From assembly GCA_947501555.1 (NCBI GenBank), contig CANMWG010000001.1:558001-622000 (forward strand): a DNA stretch of 64,000 bases, in the 5' to 3' direction. The translations under genes and the position numbers were made by a program. Of this stretch, positions 43,801 through 52,312 are shown piece by piece; position 1 is the first letter of the stretch, and the number at the start of each line of letters is the position of its first letter. The notes below the pieces were generated by a model. It was not told the origin of the DNA, ran no database searches, and worked only from the letters and a program-made list of their open reading frames with translations. The stretch is from an uncultured Paracoccaceae bacterium (GTDB taxonomy: Bacteria > Pseudomonadota > Alphaproteobacteria > Rhodobacterales > Rhodobacteraceae).

Positions 43801-44762
43801 ATGCCAGTGATCCCGCCCAATGTAGAATAAAGCGAAACTTGTGGGTCGCTGTCATAGGTCAACCCGGCCGTTGCGATGACACGAGCAGGGGTGACGGGGA
43901 CGTCGGTTTCGGTCTGAAAGCGCAGTTTGGCCCCATCTGACCGACGGGCCATCAGACCTGTCCCTTTTGGGATCAGTTTGGGGGTCGTACCGGAAGGCAG
44001 ATGCAGCAGAGCCCGTTCGGGTGCCGCGCCACGGCGTTCTTGGCCGATCAATTCGCTGTAGTAGAAATCGGTGTGTCTGTTGGTAAACGCGTTTATCCTT
44101 GCGTCCACAGCCCGCCCGGCGGAAAGTTCTGCGATGATTAGCCCGACAGCTGGTTCGATCGTGCCTGATTTCAAGCGGGCGGCAAAAGCAAGTTCTGCCG
44201 CCGGTTTCAGGGCTGAAATAGCATGCACCAATTGGCGGTGCGCGGCACTGAGGCCTGCGTGGATCGCACGTGCGGTAACAACGCTGTTGCTATTGGCGAC
44301 ACGGGCGAACCGATTGTCCGCCACAACCTTTATCAGTCGCGGTACTGTTGCATCAGCCAGTTTCTGCGTCCGGTTGCTGAGATCCATTTCCTGATCGAGT
44401 GAGGCCAGAACATCGTCAAATACATCTGCCCATTGTTTGCGGATCCGGATCAGCCAGCCGTTCACCTGCTTGGCAAGATTATTGATTGTCGCTGCAGCGT
44501 GATCCGGTCCTTTTTCCTGTGCCAGATCAAAGAACTGCATCTCGTCGTCCAATCGGAAGGCCATGATTTGGGCCACGACAAGCAATGGTTCGGCGTGCAG
44601 CATGCCTGCCCATGGAGCCGGTACTTTGTCTGCGATTGTTGACAGTGTTTCGGCCAATGTGTCGGGTCGGATATGGGGTCTGCCGTCTTGCAAAGGAACG
44701 GGCAGCCGCGCGCCATCTTGGGAGGCTGGCGTAACGCGGATATTGGACCAACTATGGGACAA
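40893..44762 (-). CDS. eCIS baseplate protein, Afp11-like (baseplate J)
   Basis: A 1289-aa baseplate component. The C-terminal 300 residues follow the baseplate-J/gp6 pattern (RLRHRQRAVTPFDIERLVLE, VKCLPHL, HVTVVVV, FDKIQIRAAVRF); the N-terminal part is a long alpha/beta region. The first available in-frame start is TTG at 44760-44762, right after an in-frame stop, with no obvious ribosome-binding site, so expression may depend on coupling across a 59-base gap from the lipoprotein gene. Confidence 0.85.
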   Translation of the reverse strand: MSHSWSNIRVTPASQDGARLPVPLQDGRPHIRPDTLAETLSTIADKVPAPWAGMLHAEPLLVVAQIMAFRLDDEMQFFDLAQEKGPDHAAATINNLAKQVNGWLIRIRKQWADVFDDVLASLDQEMDLSNRTQKLADATVPRLIKVVADNRFARVANSNSVVTARAIHAGLSAAHRQLVHAISALKPAAELAFAARLKSGTIEPAVGLIIAELSAGRAVDARINAFTNRHTDFYYSELIGQERRGAAPERALLHLPSGTTPKLIPKGTGLMARRSDGAKLRFQTETDVPVTPARVIATAGLTYDSDPQVSLYSTLGGITGIRAKLEPAETQPLDRSVFVAPSEPAVDIGLDIASEMFLLAEGDRVISVNLHLQRATDLPAASPRLPPSLSKGVDPDIALELRSDPALIRALGFEDLGEGVDAIVAKVQMAARMRGCRPSMNLIYEVIARHILSPEPLRLLLGRIVTLGLIENNPWPTGCYWDTLQSKILASAAALTGQHKLVKFTADAGQIVEAFAKENGTFIYSPADMFEKLLGDAFTIRLTTAEGQMAAKITQILPLVGGGTGFTLRLAFSADMPPIAPPGGDASGAPTLTLRWNQQARICPVSFLERYTIDEIAINVAADGLGNLAGFSDDGPVATGQSFMPFGARPSEGATFTAAAPEMARKPVTEVKLDIKWTDLPAMVGGFSTHYAHYPSETAIPDPKVVVDYLSGDGWKPIQGGQGPLIHTRRDTNMLDPLWSLHGAIQGSSQPASGPVSTQLPKARRQIKAGAVRLTMTDCGDFGQSQYPLALVKAMQPRRLPLGERPTPATPYVPKIESLSLGYRASAVMTLAAPDAARPGDRVTQVTPFGSRECYPNLLRRNVGVFPPRLGLGTLYIQLGGAGALRQLGILFEIADSGHLRLVPDPVPLDWHYLTAEGWVKLPSTAIASDTTDGLLRSGVVTLDLPDNAATPAGEMPQGGVWVAISSPRTGFETHPTLSQVRTNGVWAICSETDTPQADGPRNWRFEVSQPGMSAPIESNRRAPPRPPETRPHYLARVSERLRHRQRAVTPFDIERLVLEAFPDVWRVKCLPHLSRETATPVPGHVTVVVVRHPAEPAAGLLGIVQERLFDVGTLQKIQAFLQQHGAPQAAYEVVNPSFDKIQIRAAVRFAPFMDDGAAAKRLQVDISKAVSVWTARPEISRFGWELHVPMMKALISDHADVVHATDFSVLHFVADDAGSYQLADTAQSDNRGKMGAVIRPSRPWALPLSTADHPITTWEGNQPIPATQSGIGRLRIGDMFIVGQEGRP

Positions 44763-44821
44763 GGTATTTGGATCGCTTTATTCGTGAATGAGTATTTTTT
44801 GCAAAGTGTTACGGGGTACTA

Positions 44822-45751
44822 TTAAGGTGGCCCACGTGAGAGAAAGACTGCTGTCAAGCTGATGATATCGCCTTGCACGGCCAAAACGCCGCCTATATCT
44901 GTGGGGCTGTCATCTGTAGAACTGGCAGCGAATTGGCTCGACTCTAAGACCATGGAACCAGCGGTCGGATCCGCGCCCGGTCCAAGCGTTGGGACACGCA
45001 CGCCATCGGCGTCGAACAGGCTGACCACCCCTTGTCCGCTGCTGACGATCCGCGCACCACAGAGCCCCAGCTGCGTCCAACGGATTGAAGCAAAAGGCAT
45101 TTGTGGTCCGCTTGTGACCTGAAAACCGCTTGCGCTGAACGTAGCCCGTCCTGATCCATAACCAATCCGCATGGTGAAATCGCCTGTGGCTTCGGTGACC
45201 ACTGGAACCCCATCATCGCCGACGTTTGTATAGGTCAGCACGATCCCACCGGCGCGTATGGCCTGCCCCGATAGCGGGAAGTCTTCTTGAAGGGGGGGGA
45301 ATCCAACAACCAAGGGACCAGAATAATTCACCCCATCGGCCCGGTAGCTCAAGTCGTAGGCCGAGGGCAGCGTGTCGCGCGTATTTAACGTATCGATTGG
45401 GGTAGCCGTCGATTGGTGCCAACCGCTCAGATCGCCTTGGTCATTCGCGCGCACGCCCCATAACAGGTTGCTATCAATCGCGAGATTGCGTGGGAGCGGC
45501 GCAGTGCTTGGCCCCGCACGCCCCGAGACAGGCAAGGTTGTCCCCCCCACAGAGCCATCAACAACCTGCAAATAGGCTCCAGTCATCCGCCGGGCTTCAA
45601 AACGGTCCACGTCGCAAGGCAGGTTGGGGCCAAGCCCAATTAGCTCAAATGGGGCAGTGTCACGGACTTTGTTCACTGCAGCCTCAATGTCTTCGCAACC
45701 GCACAAGGCGATCAGTGACAACGTCAAAGGGATGGCGGGGGCGATGTTCAC
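44822..45751 (-). CDS. Predicted lipoprotein inside the eCIS baseplate operon
   Basis: A 309-aa protein whose N-terminus has a hydrophobic signal and a lipobox-like LCGC ending at about residue 19, so lipid attachment is likely. The rest is beta-rich; FTMRIGYGSGRATFSASGF recalls the TbpB-like beta-barrel of surface lipoproteins. It sits between gp25 (4 bases away) and the Afp11-like gene, where Afp/PVC clusters have no lipoprotein. It might anchor or dock particles at the envelope, or be an immunity or cargo protein; this is inference. Confidence 0.65.
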   Translation of the reverse strand: MNIAPAIPLTLSLIALCGCEDIEAAVNKVRDTAPFELIGLGPNLPCDVDRFEARRMTGAYLQVVDGSVGGTTLPVSGRAGPSTAPLPRNLAIDSNLLWGVRANDQGDLSGWHQSTATPIDTLNTRDTLPSAYDLSYRADGVNYSGPLVVGFPPLQEDFPLSGQAIRAGGIVLTYTNVGDDGVPVVTEATGDFTMRIGYGSGRATFSASGFQVTSGPQMPFASIRWTQLGLCGARIVSSGQGVVSLFDADGVRVPTLGPGADPTAGSMVLESSQFAASSTDDSPTDIGGVLAVQGDIISLTAVFLSRGPP

Positions 45752-45755
45752 CGGG

Positions 45756-46193
45756 CTACCCCTCGACCACGGGTTTGTCGGAAATCAGGGTTCCCTCTTC
45801 GATGTAGAAGGGAAAGACCACATTGCTGCGCGCATTGGTCTGGCGAATAGTATAGCGCAGATCGACGGCCAGGCGGCCGCCAGTGGCGTCCACTATGTGC
45901 ACTTTGGTGTGTTCCAACGTGATCCGAGGTTCAAAAAATAGGATCGCCTGCGCAATCGCGGCTTCCATGGTGCGCATTGTAGACGCGTTCATTGGATCAA
46001 ACAGATAGTCCCAAATCCGGCAGCCATACGTAGGGTGCATGACCCGCTCGCCAGGCCGCGTTTCAAACAGGATGCGCAGGCTTTGGATGATATCTTCGTC
46101 CTCAGTGACCAGTTGTGCCTCACCCGTGACGGCATCAAAGGCGGGCGGGAAGGCCCATCCGCGTCCAAGAAATCCGGGATCTTCGAAGGTCAT
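45756..46193 (-). CDS. eCIS baseplate gp25-like protein (Afp9-like)
   Basis: A 145-aa protein of the GPW/gp25 family, with the lysozyme-related gp25 fold (DIIQSLRILFETRPGERVMHPTYGC, here as LFETRPGERVMHPTYGC) that ties the sheath to the baseplate. Standard length. It is three bases from the PAAR gene. Confidence 0.93.
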   Translation of the reverse strand: MTFEDPGFLGRGWAFPPAFDAVTGEAQLVTEDEDIIQSLRILFETRPGERVMHPTYGCRIWDYLFDPMNASTMRTMEAAIAQAILFFEPRITLEHTKVHIVDATGGRLAVDLRYTIRQTNARSNVVFPFYIEEGTLISDKPVVEG

Positions 46194-46196
46194 CTC

Positions 46197-46493
46197 TCAG
46201 CCTCCGATCATCACGGTTGGTGCGCCACCAACGATGCTGCCACCATGGGCGGTGGTGTCGCCCATCCGCGCGGCAGGGCTGCCTCCGATCATCACAGTGG
46301 CTGAGCCCTTGGATATGGTCGCTGGAGGCCCGACACAGGTGCAATTGTCGCCCATGACCGCAGCGGGCAGACCCGCAATCAGCACAGTGGCTTCGCCCGG
46401 ACCAATGATAGGCCCACCCACATGGGGGACGGGGCCCGTGGCAGCGGGACAGCTATGCATATCGGTCAAGCGGGCGGCGGGCGGCATCTGCAA
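46197..46493 (-). CDS. PAAR-type spike tip protein (Afp10-like)
   Basis: A 98-aa PAAR-motif protein with repeated GLPAAVMGD and GSPAARMGD turns and histidines placed to bind the structural zinc (MHSC, AHGGS). It caps the VgrG-like spike. No C-terminal toxin extension is present, so effectors must be carried elsewhere in the particle. Confidence 0.93.
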   Translation of the reverse strand: MQMPPAARLTDMHSCPAATGPVPHVGGPIIGPGEATVLIAGLPAAVMGDNCTCVGPPATISKGSATVMIGGSPAARMGDTTAHGGSIVGGAPTVMIGG

Positions 46494-46499
46494 TCCTTT

Positions 46500-48278
46500 C
46501 TAGTTTATCATGACAATCGACCCTTCGACGGTCGTCTGTCCGGATGAGCTGAAACTGGCGCTGGCGCTGCCTTCGGCGGCCAATTCCACGTCTGCGGTGG
46601 CGCTGATGTTCATGCCGGTGATCTCAACGTCGAGATCGCTGGCGATGGTGATGTTTTGCGTGGCGGAGATGTCGAGCGTGCCTTTGGCGGCTAGCGCCAT
46701 GCCGCTATCGCTCATAGTGATGGTGTTGCCGGTCACATCTGTAAGGGTGATGGTACTGCCATCATCGTCAATCACGATGGATTGCCCAGCCGGAGTTTCG
46801 GCCGTCAAAACAATGAGTTCATCGTCAAAGGTGAGGTGAATCCCGGATTTGGTCGTAATCGTCTTCAGCGTATTATCCTCGTTCGCCTCATTCGTCCGCG
46901 CCAAACTGCCGCTATGCAGCGACCCAAGGACCACCGGCGCGCCAGGATCAGCCGACAGGAAACCGATCACGACCTCATCGCCCACTTCGGGCAAGAACTG
47001 GATGCCAGCGCCCCCTGTCGCATAGGGCTGCGCATAACGCGCCCAAAGCTCTGCTGGGGTGTCACCTATCAAAGGCACGCTGACCTGGATCATCGCGTCA
47101 TCTTTCATCGGGTTGACCCCGCCACTGTCAACAATGGCTAGAACCGTGGCCACATGCAGGCCCTGCACCGGGGCGGTTAACCCGCCCGCACCGGGGGTGG
47201 ATGCACCGAAACTGTCGCTGCGCCAGCCGATGGGCAGACCAAGGCGGGCAGTTGTTGTCCAGTTGCCCGCACTAATGTCGTGGCTGATCCCGGACACAAA
47301 CGCAGTCCCACCCAAACGGTCCCCGACACCTGCCAGCTCAATCGTGTCGCCGGGTGAGGCGAGGGTCGACCCGGGATAACGGCAGGTGCCGCTGATCGCA
47401 GCCAAAGGCGGGCGTAGTGCGCGGGCTTTGGCTATTCCTGCCAAATCAACCTGTCCTGCGACATAGGGTGTTGTGCTGTTGTGCACTCTGTCACCGGTGA
47501 CAGATGTGAGGTCTGCGAAGGTCGAATTCCCCCAGCTGCCTCCATCGGCGGCATCCTCTGTTTCGCTGACAACCGTCTGCGCGGCAGGGTCCCACGCGCT
47601 GACTTGGGTGCTGGTAAAAAGCGAACCCGCGTCGACCTTGCAATCAAAATCAAAGACATCCATGCCCACAGTCAGCGTCATCACCGCGCCCGTGCTGGGG
47701 TCGGGTTCAGCCACACCAATAGTGCCGTCATCGACGGACAAGACAAAGCCGTTGCGGTCGGCGAGCATACGGAGAAAATCCCAGTCACTGCAGTCGTATT
47801 GGACGATATCGGCGGGATCGCCGGTTGTTGCAGTAACATCGGCGGTCAGGCCTGTATCACCGATAATGGTGGTCATTACATCCGAATCCGTGACCTGTGC
47901 CGCACTGGTCGTTTTGCGTATTTCGGTGAGCTGGATCGCCTTGTCGCGGCAGGTCAGTTCAAGCTCGCCGCCGCCGCCAGAGATCCGCAGGCGGGTGCTG
48001 GTGATAATGCCTTTGAACAGGGATTGTTCGGTGCCCGCGCCAAAAAACGCGAGGGCCTCGATCTCGGTTCCATTTTCGAAGTCTGTCCCATCGACCAGAG
48101 GGAATTCATTCGTGGCGACCGACCCATCGGCCAGGGTAATGATGGCCTGTGGGACGCGATTGAGATCGTTGGTCACGTGGATCGACTGCACGGCGATATC
48201 GTCTGCAATCGCGGCACCTGCGGCCTTAACGATGATGCCCAGCGGGCCCTGCACACCTGTGATCGGGGAATCTGCCAT
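46500..48278 (-). CDS. eCIS spike protein, VgrG/gp5-gp27-like (Afp8-like)
   Basis: A 592-aa protein. The N-terminal part is gp27-like (hub), the OB-fold gp5 region is at about 385-470 (AMIQVSVPLIGDTPAELWARYAQPYATGGAG, seen as LWARYAQPYATGGAG and FLPEVGDEVVIGFL), and the C-terminal 120 residues form a beta-helix-like needle. It accepts the PAAR tip encoded next to it. Confidence 0.92.
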   Translation of the reverse strand: MADSPITGVQGPLGIIVKAAGAAIADDIAVQSIHVTNDLNRVPQAIITLADGSVATNEFPLVDGTDFENGTEIEALAFFGAGTEQSLFKGIITSTRLRISGGGGELELTCRDKAIQLTEIRKTTSAAQVTDSDVMTTIIGDTGLTADVTATTGDPADIVQYDCSDWDFLRMLADRNGFVLSVDDGTIGVAEPDPSTGAVMTLTVGMDVFDFDCKVDAGSLFTSTQVSAWDPAAQTVVSETEDAADGGSWGNSTFADLTSVTGDRVHNSTTPYVAGQVDLAGIAKARALRPPLAAISGTCRYPGSTLASPGDTIELAGVGDRLGGTAFVSGISHDISAGNWTTTARLGLPIGWRSDSFGASTPGAGGLTAPVQGLHVATVLAIVDSGGVNPMKDDAMIQVSVPLIGDTPAELWARYAQPYATGGAGIQFLPEVGDEVVIGFLSADPGAPVVLGSLHSGSLARTNEANEDNTLKTITTKSGIHLTFDDELIVLTAETPAGQSIVIDDDGSTITLTDVTGNTITMSDSGMALAAKGTLDISATQNITIASDLDVEITGMNISATADVELAAEGSASASFSSSGQTTVEGSIVMIN

Positions 48279-48281
48279 GCG

Positions 48282-48968
48282 CTATCTCATGGGCGGAAAA
48301 CGCAAAAGCGTGTCCGGTGTCAGGTTGCGGAAACTATCAAGGTTGTTGAAACGGGCGACTTCCAGATATTTCGAGACGTCCTTGTAAATGCGTTCGCACA
48401 GCAAGGGCAGGGTGTCGCCTTCGCATACCCGGACGATATGGGTCAGGTCGGGGGATTGATTGTTCGCCTCAAGCGCCACTTGCGCCTCGGTCAAAGCCTC
48501 GATGAATTTCAAATCCATCGTGGCTCGGAGCGGGACGCCGTCAGGATCAAACAGGGTATAGTCGATATCAAGGCTAGTCAGACGGCCCTGAAAGGCCTTC
48601 AGCTCATCCCCCCAGTCGATTTGCACGGCATCGGGTTCATGGTCTTCGCCAGAATAGGCATAGGCGATGTCGCGCAGTTTTTTGATTTGATCGGCGACAG
48701 TCGTATCCACCGCATCAGGCACAACGCCTGTGCCGTCCAATGTCAGTTTGAACGATACCTCTTCGGGCTCGGTGGCCGAGAATTTGGGCACAGGGGCGGC
48801 CTTGCCAATGGCCGCGCCTTTGTCGGTGCTGGTTCCCGAAAATTTCGTCGCATATTTGCGTTTGAAGGATGATGGATTGATCGTCGTCGTAAAGATATTC
48901 GCGTCACCCTTTTCCGGCGAAATCTGCGACGTGCTTGTCGTGCAGCGAGTGATCGTCAGCTTGGTCAT
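48282..48968 (-). CDS. LysM-containing baseplate hub protein (Afp7-like)
   Basis: A 228-aa protein with an N-terminal beta-rich part (FKRKYATKFSG) and a C-terminal LysM-like domain (IVRVCEGDTLPLLCERIYKD). Afp7-type proteins connect the tube initiator to the spike in contractile systems. It is three bases from the VgrG-like gene. Confidence 0.88.
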   Translation of the reverse strand: MTKLTITRCTTSTSQISPEKGDANIFTTTINPSSFKRKYATKFSGTSTDKGAAIGKAAPVPKFSATEPEEVSFKLTLDGTGVVPDAVDTTVADQIKKLRDIAYAYSGEDHEPDAVQIDWGDELKAFQGRLTSLDIDYTLFDPDGVPLRATMDLKFIEALTEAQVALEANNQSPDLTHIVRVCEGDTLPLLCERIYKDVSKYLEVARFNNLDSFRNLTPDTLLRFPPMR

Positions 48969-49153
48969 CAGATCAGACCTTCCTTAAGGCGTTGTTCGGA
49001 TGCGGCAATTTGCTGCACGATCGTGTCGTTGAATTCTCGGCGTAGCCGGCTGATGAGCTCTTGCAGCTGTGCCTCTGATAGGCCGTCGTCGCTCGGGCGC
49101 GATTGCCCAAATGATCCCCGGACTACCAAGTTTCCAATCTCAATCGCCATCAA
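48968..49153 (-). CDS. Small eCIS protein, DUF5908 (Afp6-like)
   Basis: A 61-aa protein starting MMAIEIGNLVVRGSFG, the hallmark of the DUF5908 family found between the tube and LysM genes of eCIS loci. The remainder is a coiled helix. Its role is unknown; location suggests assembly or chaperone work on the tube initiator. It overlaps the tube gene by four bases and the LysM gene by one. Confidence 0.82.
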   Translation of the reverse strand: MMAIEIGNLVVRGSFGQSRPSDDGLSEAQLQELISRLRREFNDTIVQQIAASEQRLKEGLI

Positions 49154-49605
49154 ATCATCCTCTTCAATGTCGTATAGGCCAGTTCAATGTTCTCAACGGC
49201 CAGTTCGTTTTTCATGGCGTCCATGTTGCCGACGGTCCATTTGACCGGAAACGCATTACCGACGGACCAGACGGCGACGGGAATGCGGTATTCGTTCAGC
49301 AAAGACACGACCATATCCTTAGGGGTGATCGGTTCGGCTAGTCCCCCTTCAAGCGTGGATTTGCACCAGAGCACCAACCCGCTGGCGATCGTAGTCATTC
49401 CGCGTTTCAGCTTGAGATTGCCACGTTTGGCCGGTTTGGGCAGTTGGTGCATAAACCGATTTTCGCCACCTTCCTGAAGCGGTTCGAGGTCTAGCGAGGT
49501 CTCTAGCCCGCTGACCTCCTGAAACGCCATATCCGGCACGGGGGGCACAAACCCCACGAAAACCACCGAAAAATGAAACGCGACAGGAGGGTCAAAAAAG
49601 GCCAT
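49150..49605 (-). CDS. eCIS tube initiator protein (Afp5-like)
   Basis: A 151-aa T4 gp19-like tube protein (MAFQEVSGLETSLDLEPL, GNLKLKRGMT). It is divergent from the main tube protein at 49610 and lies next to the baseplate genes, as expected for the first ring joining tube and hub. Confidence 0.88.
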   Translation of the reverse strand: MAFFDPPVAFHFSVVFVGFVPPVPDMAFQEVSGLETSLDLEPLQEGGENRFMHQLPKPAKRGNLKLKRGMTTIASGLVLWCKSTLEGGLAEPITPKDMVVSLLNEYRIPVAVWSVGNAFPVKWTVGNMDAMKNELAVENIELAYTTLKRMI

Positions 49606-49609
49606 GACG

Positions 49610-50068
49610 TTAGGCGTTCTCGATCACAAAGCCTTCATGGGCGATCTCAATGCTTTCGACGGCAACCTCGTTGCCTTCGGCTTTCAGATCGGTCCCGACC
49701 ACTTTGACCGGAAAGGCGTTTTGCACCTTCCAGACCATCGTGGGCGCCTGCGCCTCATCCAACAGCGAAATCGTCAAGGCTTTGCGGGTGATTGTGTTCA
49801 TCTTGATTTCGTTGAACCAATCAAAGATCGCATTGTCCTTGGCGAACACACCTTTCTTCATCGTGATGTTGCCGGTCTTGATCATCCCGGGCATTTTCGA
49901 GGTAGAAAACACCGGGTTATTGCCCGCGCGATATTCCAAAGGCTCGGTTTCGATATCGAGGCCCGAGACCTCTTGGAAGGCCAGTTCGGTATCGTCCCAC
50001 TTTACCTGAAAGTGGAACTTGGGAAGGGGCCAGATCGACGCGGATTGTGCGGAACCATCTTCTGCCAT
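49610..50068 (-). CDS. eCIS main inner-tube protein (Afp1-like)
   Basis: A 152-aa T4 gp19-like protein with the conserved FQEVSGLDIETEPLEYRAG and NITMKKGVF motifs. It polymerises as stacked hexamers inside the sheath. It is the tube subunit nearest the sheath gene, with 23 bases between them. Confidence 0.92.
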   Translation of the reverse strand: MAEDGSAQSASIWPLPKFHFQVKWDDTELAFQEVSGLDIETEPLEYRAGNNPVFSTSKMPGMIKTGNITMKKGVFAKDNAIFDWFNEIKMNTITRKALTISLLDEAQAPTMVWKVQNAFPVKVVGTDLKAEGNEVAVESIEIAHEGFVIENA

Positions 50069-50091
50069 GGGTTAAATCCTTTCAAAAACTT

Positions 50092-52299
50092 TTATGATTT
50101 CTGCATTTGCTGCTGGAAGGTGATCTCGATGAATTCCGCAGGGCGCGTGACGGCGACCAAGACGGTGATCCGCAATATCCCTTCAAGGATATCGACGGGC
50201 GTCATCGTTTCACCCAGGCCCACATGCACGCTGAAGGCATCCGTTGGCACAGCACCGGCCAGACCACCTTGTTTCCAGACGGATGTCAGGAAATTCTCGG
50301 TCATCGACCGCATCGTCACCCAGGTCTGGGCCGTGTTGGGTTCAAACACATAGGCTTTGGAGGCGAGCCTCAGCGATTCCTCGATCATGATCATGGTGCG
50401 GCGTACGTTGATGTAACGCCAATCCAGGCTGTTCCCATCCAGCGTCCGCGCGCCCCAAACCAGCGTGCCTTCGCCCACAAAGGGCCGGATCGCATTGATC
50501 GATTTACCGGTGGTTGAGACATTGAGGTTCTCTTGCTCCTCATTGTCGATATTCACCGTGGGGCCAACGACAGAATTCACGCTGATATTGGCCGGGGCTT
50601 TCCAGACACCGCGGCTGTTATCAACCGTGGTATAAAGCCCAGCCATCCCCGCCGCCGGAGGCATGCAGTTTTCACGCTTGGTGATCGCGTCCATCATCGT
50701 GTTGTAAAGCGGAACAAGGGCGCGCAGGGTCTTATCGATGGTCGCGGGCGACGGGCCCTGCGCAACAATCGGGGATTTGCCGTCAGCAAGAACACGCAGC
50801 TCAGAGGTGATCGTCTTTTCCTCTTCGCCGTCTTTGACCATGATCTGATATTTGGTTTTGGCTTCTGGTCCTTCAAATGCGGCGACAGGCGTAAACGTGA
50901 CGGTCCCGTCGTCGGCGGCATCCCAGTTTCCCACGCCTTCAATGGCGCGTGATTTGACCGGGTCGGATCCATCCAGCAGTGTGATGCTTTTGGGGTCACT
51001 GCCTTCGTAATCGGCAGCTACGGGGATCTTCACCTCGGTGGTTTCCTTGGTCACGATGCCGCCGATCAGCTCGACCTTCAGCTTGACGGTGTCCGTCTCA
51101 ATCCCGGCCTCATCGACAATCACAACCTCAACCCGACCATCGGAGCTTTCACCATCATGGGTGAAGGTGACTTTGCTTGGGTTTTCGTCGTCGCCGAGGT
51201 CTTCTTGGGTGAATGTATTTCCCCCTTCACCGGGTGCCGCGACTTCGCCGCCCACAACCTTTTTGACCGTATAGGTCAGCCCGCTTTTTGAACTTTCATC
51301 ATCGGTAGCGGTGACATCATGCGGTGTGATCGACACCGTGCCGCCCTTGGCCACCGAGATCATGAAATCACCTGTGACCGTTGGGGCGCTGATTTTCTTA
51401 ATCTCGGGGACGAGGGCCTTATCCCGGTTCACCGAATCCAGCATTTTTGAAATCATCATCGCATGGCTGTCGTCGGTGATGTTCTGATAGCTGAAGTCCC
51501 GCGATTGGAAGATTGAGGTGTGCATCCAGGGATAGTAGGCGGCCCCGAAATCGAGGTTGTTGATCCCAACATCGTTGCGGAAGGTAGCAACCGGATTGCC
51601 CATCGGATCGCGCTGGTCCAGATGGCCTGAGAAGATGTCCAAAATGGCAAAACGGTTCTTCATATCGTTGCCACAATGCTTAAGCATCGCTTGCTGAACC
51701 TTGACTGCGTTTTGTCGGGCCAGTCGGGTGGTTTCTGGGATGACCACCATGGTGGGTTCGGGCTCTTTCTTGAGCCGGGTCAGCGCAGCAAGCATTTTTT
51801 CCGCGTCGATCACATTGTCGACCAGCGCGGGCTTGCCCTTGGCAATCTCGGCGGGGTCATTGTCCACCATGTAAGGCCCGATTGAGGTGACATAACACGC
51901 ACCGCCACCGTTTTGAAAAAACAGGCGCATCGCACCGAACAAGGCAAAGGCCGGGTTGGTTTGCTTCAGCTCATACTTCTTCCCACCCGCATTGAAAATC
52001 GCGCGCGGCAAGCGGTCTTTGGCGGCGGCACCATCATCGGACAGGGGCTTGGTTGGCTTGGCATCCTTGTCTTCTACATAGTCGACCAGCTTGTACATTG
52101 GTTTGGGCGGGCCGCCAAAGTAGTTTTGGTATTCTGAAAATGAGGTGATCCGGAACGGCGTATCGAACAGTGAAACATCACCATTCACTGCCTTTTGTGT
52201 ATAGCCAATGAAGGCCGGCACGGCAGTCGCGACTTGCACCACCGAATTTGGAAATGCGCTTTTTTCGACGATGTAGACGCCGGGGGTCTTCATGACCAT
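50092..52299 (-). CDS. eCIS contractile sheath protein with inserted Ig-like domains
   Basis: A 735-aa sheath protein. The N-terminal part (TPGVYIVEKSAFPNSVVQVATAVPAFIGYT, from residue 4) and the C-terminal core (residues about 560-735, with WRYINVRR and FIEITFQQQ) match Afp2-4/gp18. Between them, residues about 308-512 hold two extra beta domains of cadherin/CSPG-like pattern (GTVSITPHDVTATDDES; GTVTFTPVAAFEGPEA). The ATG at 52299 is chosen since AGGAGA lies eight bases upstream. One sheath gene only is present, where Afp has three. Confidence 0.9.
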   Translation of the reverse strand: MVMKTPGVYIVEKSAFPNSVVQVATAVPAFIGYTQKAVNGDVSLFDTPFRITSFSEYQNYFGGPPKPMYKLVDYVEDKDAKPTKPLSDDGAAAKDRLPRAIFNAGGKKYELKQTNPAFALFGAMRLFFQNGGGACYVTSIGPYMVDNDPAEIAKGKPALVDNVIDAEKMLAALTRLKKEPEPTMVVIPETTRLARQNAVKVQQAMLKHCGNDMKNRFAILDIFSGHLDQRDPMGNPVATFRNDVGINNLDFGAAYYPWMHTSIFQSRDFSYQNITDDSHAMMISKMLDSVNRDKALVPEIKKISAPTVTGDFMISVAKGGTVSITPHDVTATDDESSKSGLTYTVKKVVGGEVAAPGEGGNTFTQEDLGDDENPSKVTFTHDGESSDGRVEVVIVDEAGIETDTVKLKVELIGGIVTKETTEVKIPVAADYEGSDPKSITLLDGSDPVKSRAIEGVGNWDAADDGTVTFTPVAAFEGPEAKTKYQIMVKDGEEEKTITSELRVLADGKSPIVAQGPSPATIDKTLRALVPLYNTMMDAITKRENCMPPAAGMAGLYTTVDNSRGVWKAPANISVNSVVGPTVNIDNEEQENLNVSTTGKSINAIRPFVGEGTLVWGARTLDGNSLDWRYINVRRTMIMIEESLRLASKAYVFEPNTAQTWVTMRSMTENFLTSVWKQGGLAGAVPTDAFSVHVGLGETMTPVDILEGILRITVLVAVTRPAEFIEITFQQQMQKS

Positions 52300-52312
52300 T
52301 GGAAGTTCTCCT

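Noticed and set aside
47481..48872. A 463-aa open frame on the plus strand over the spike and LysM genes
   Set aside because: The minus-strand genes here match known eCIS families with correct starts and spacing. The plus frame has no family signal and crosses the boundary of two real genes.
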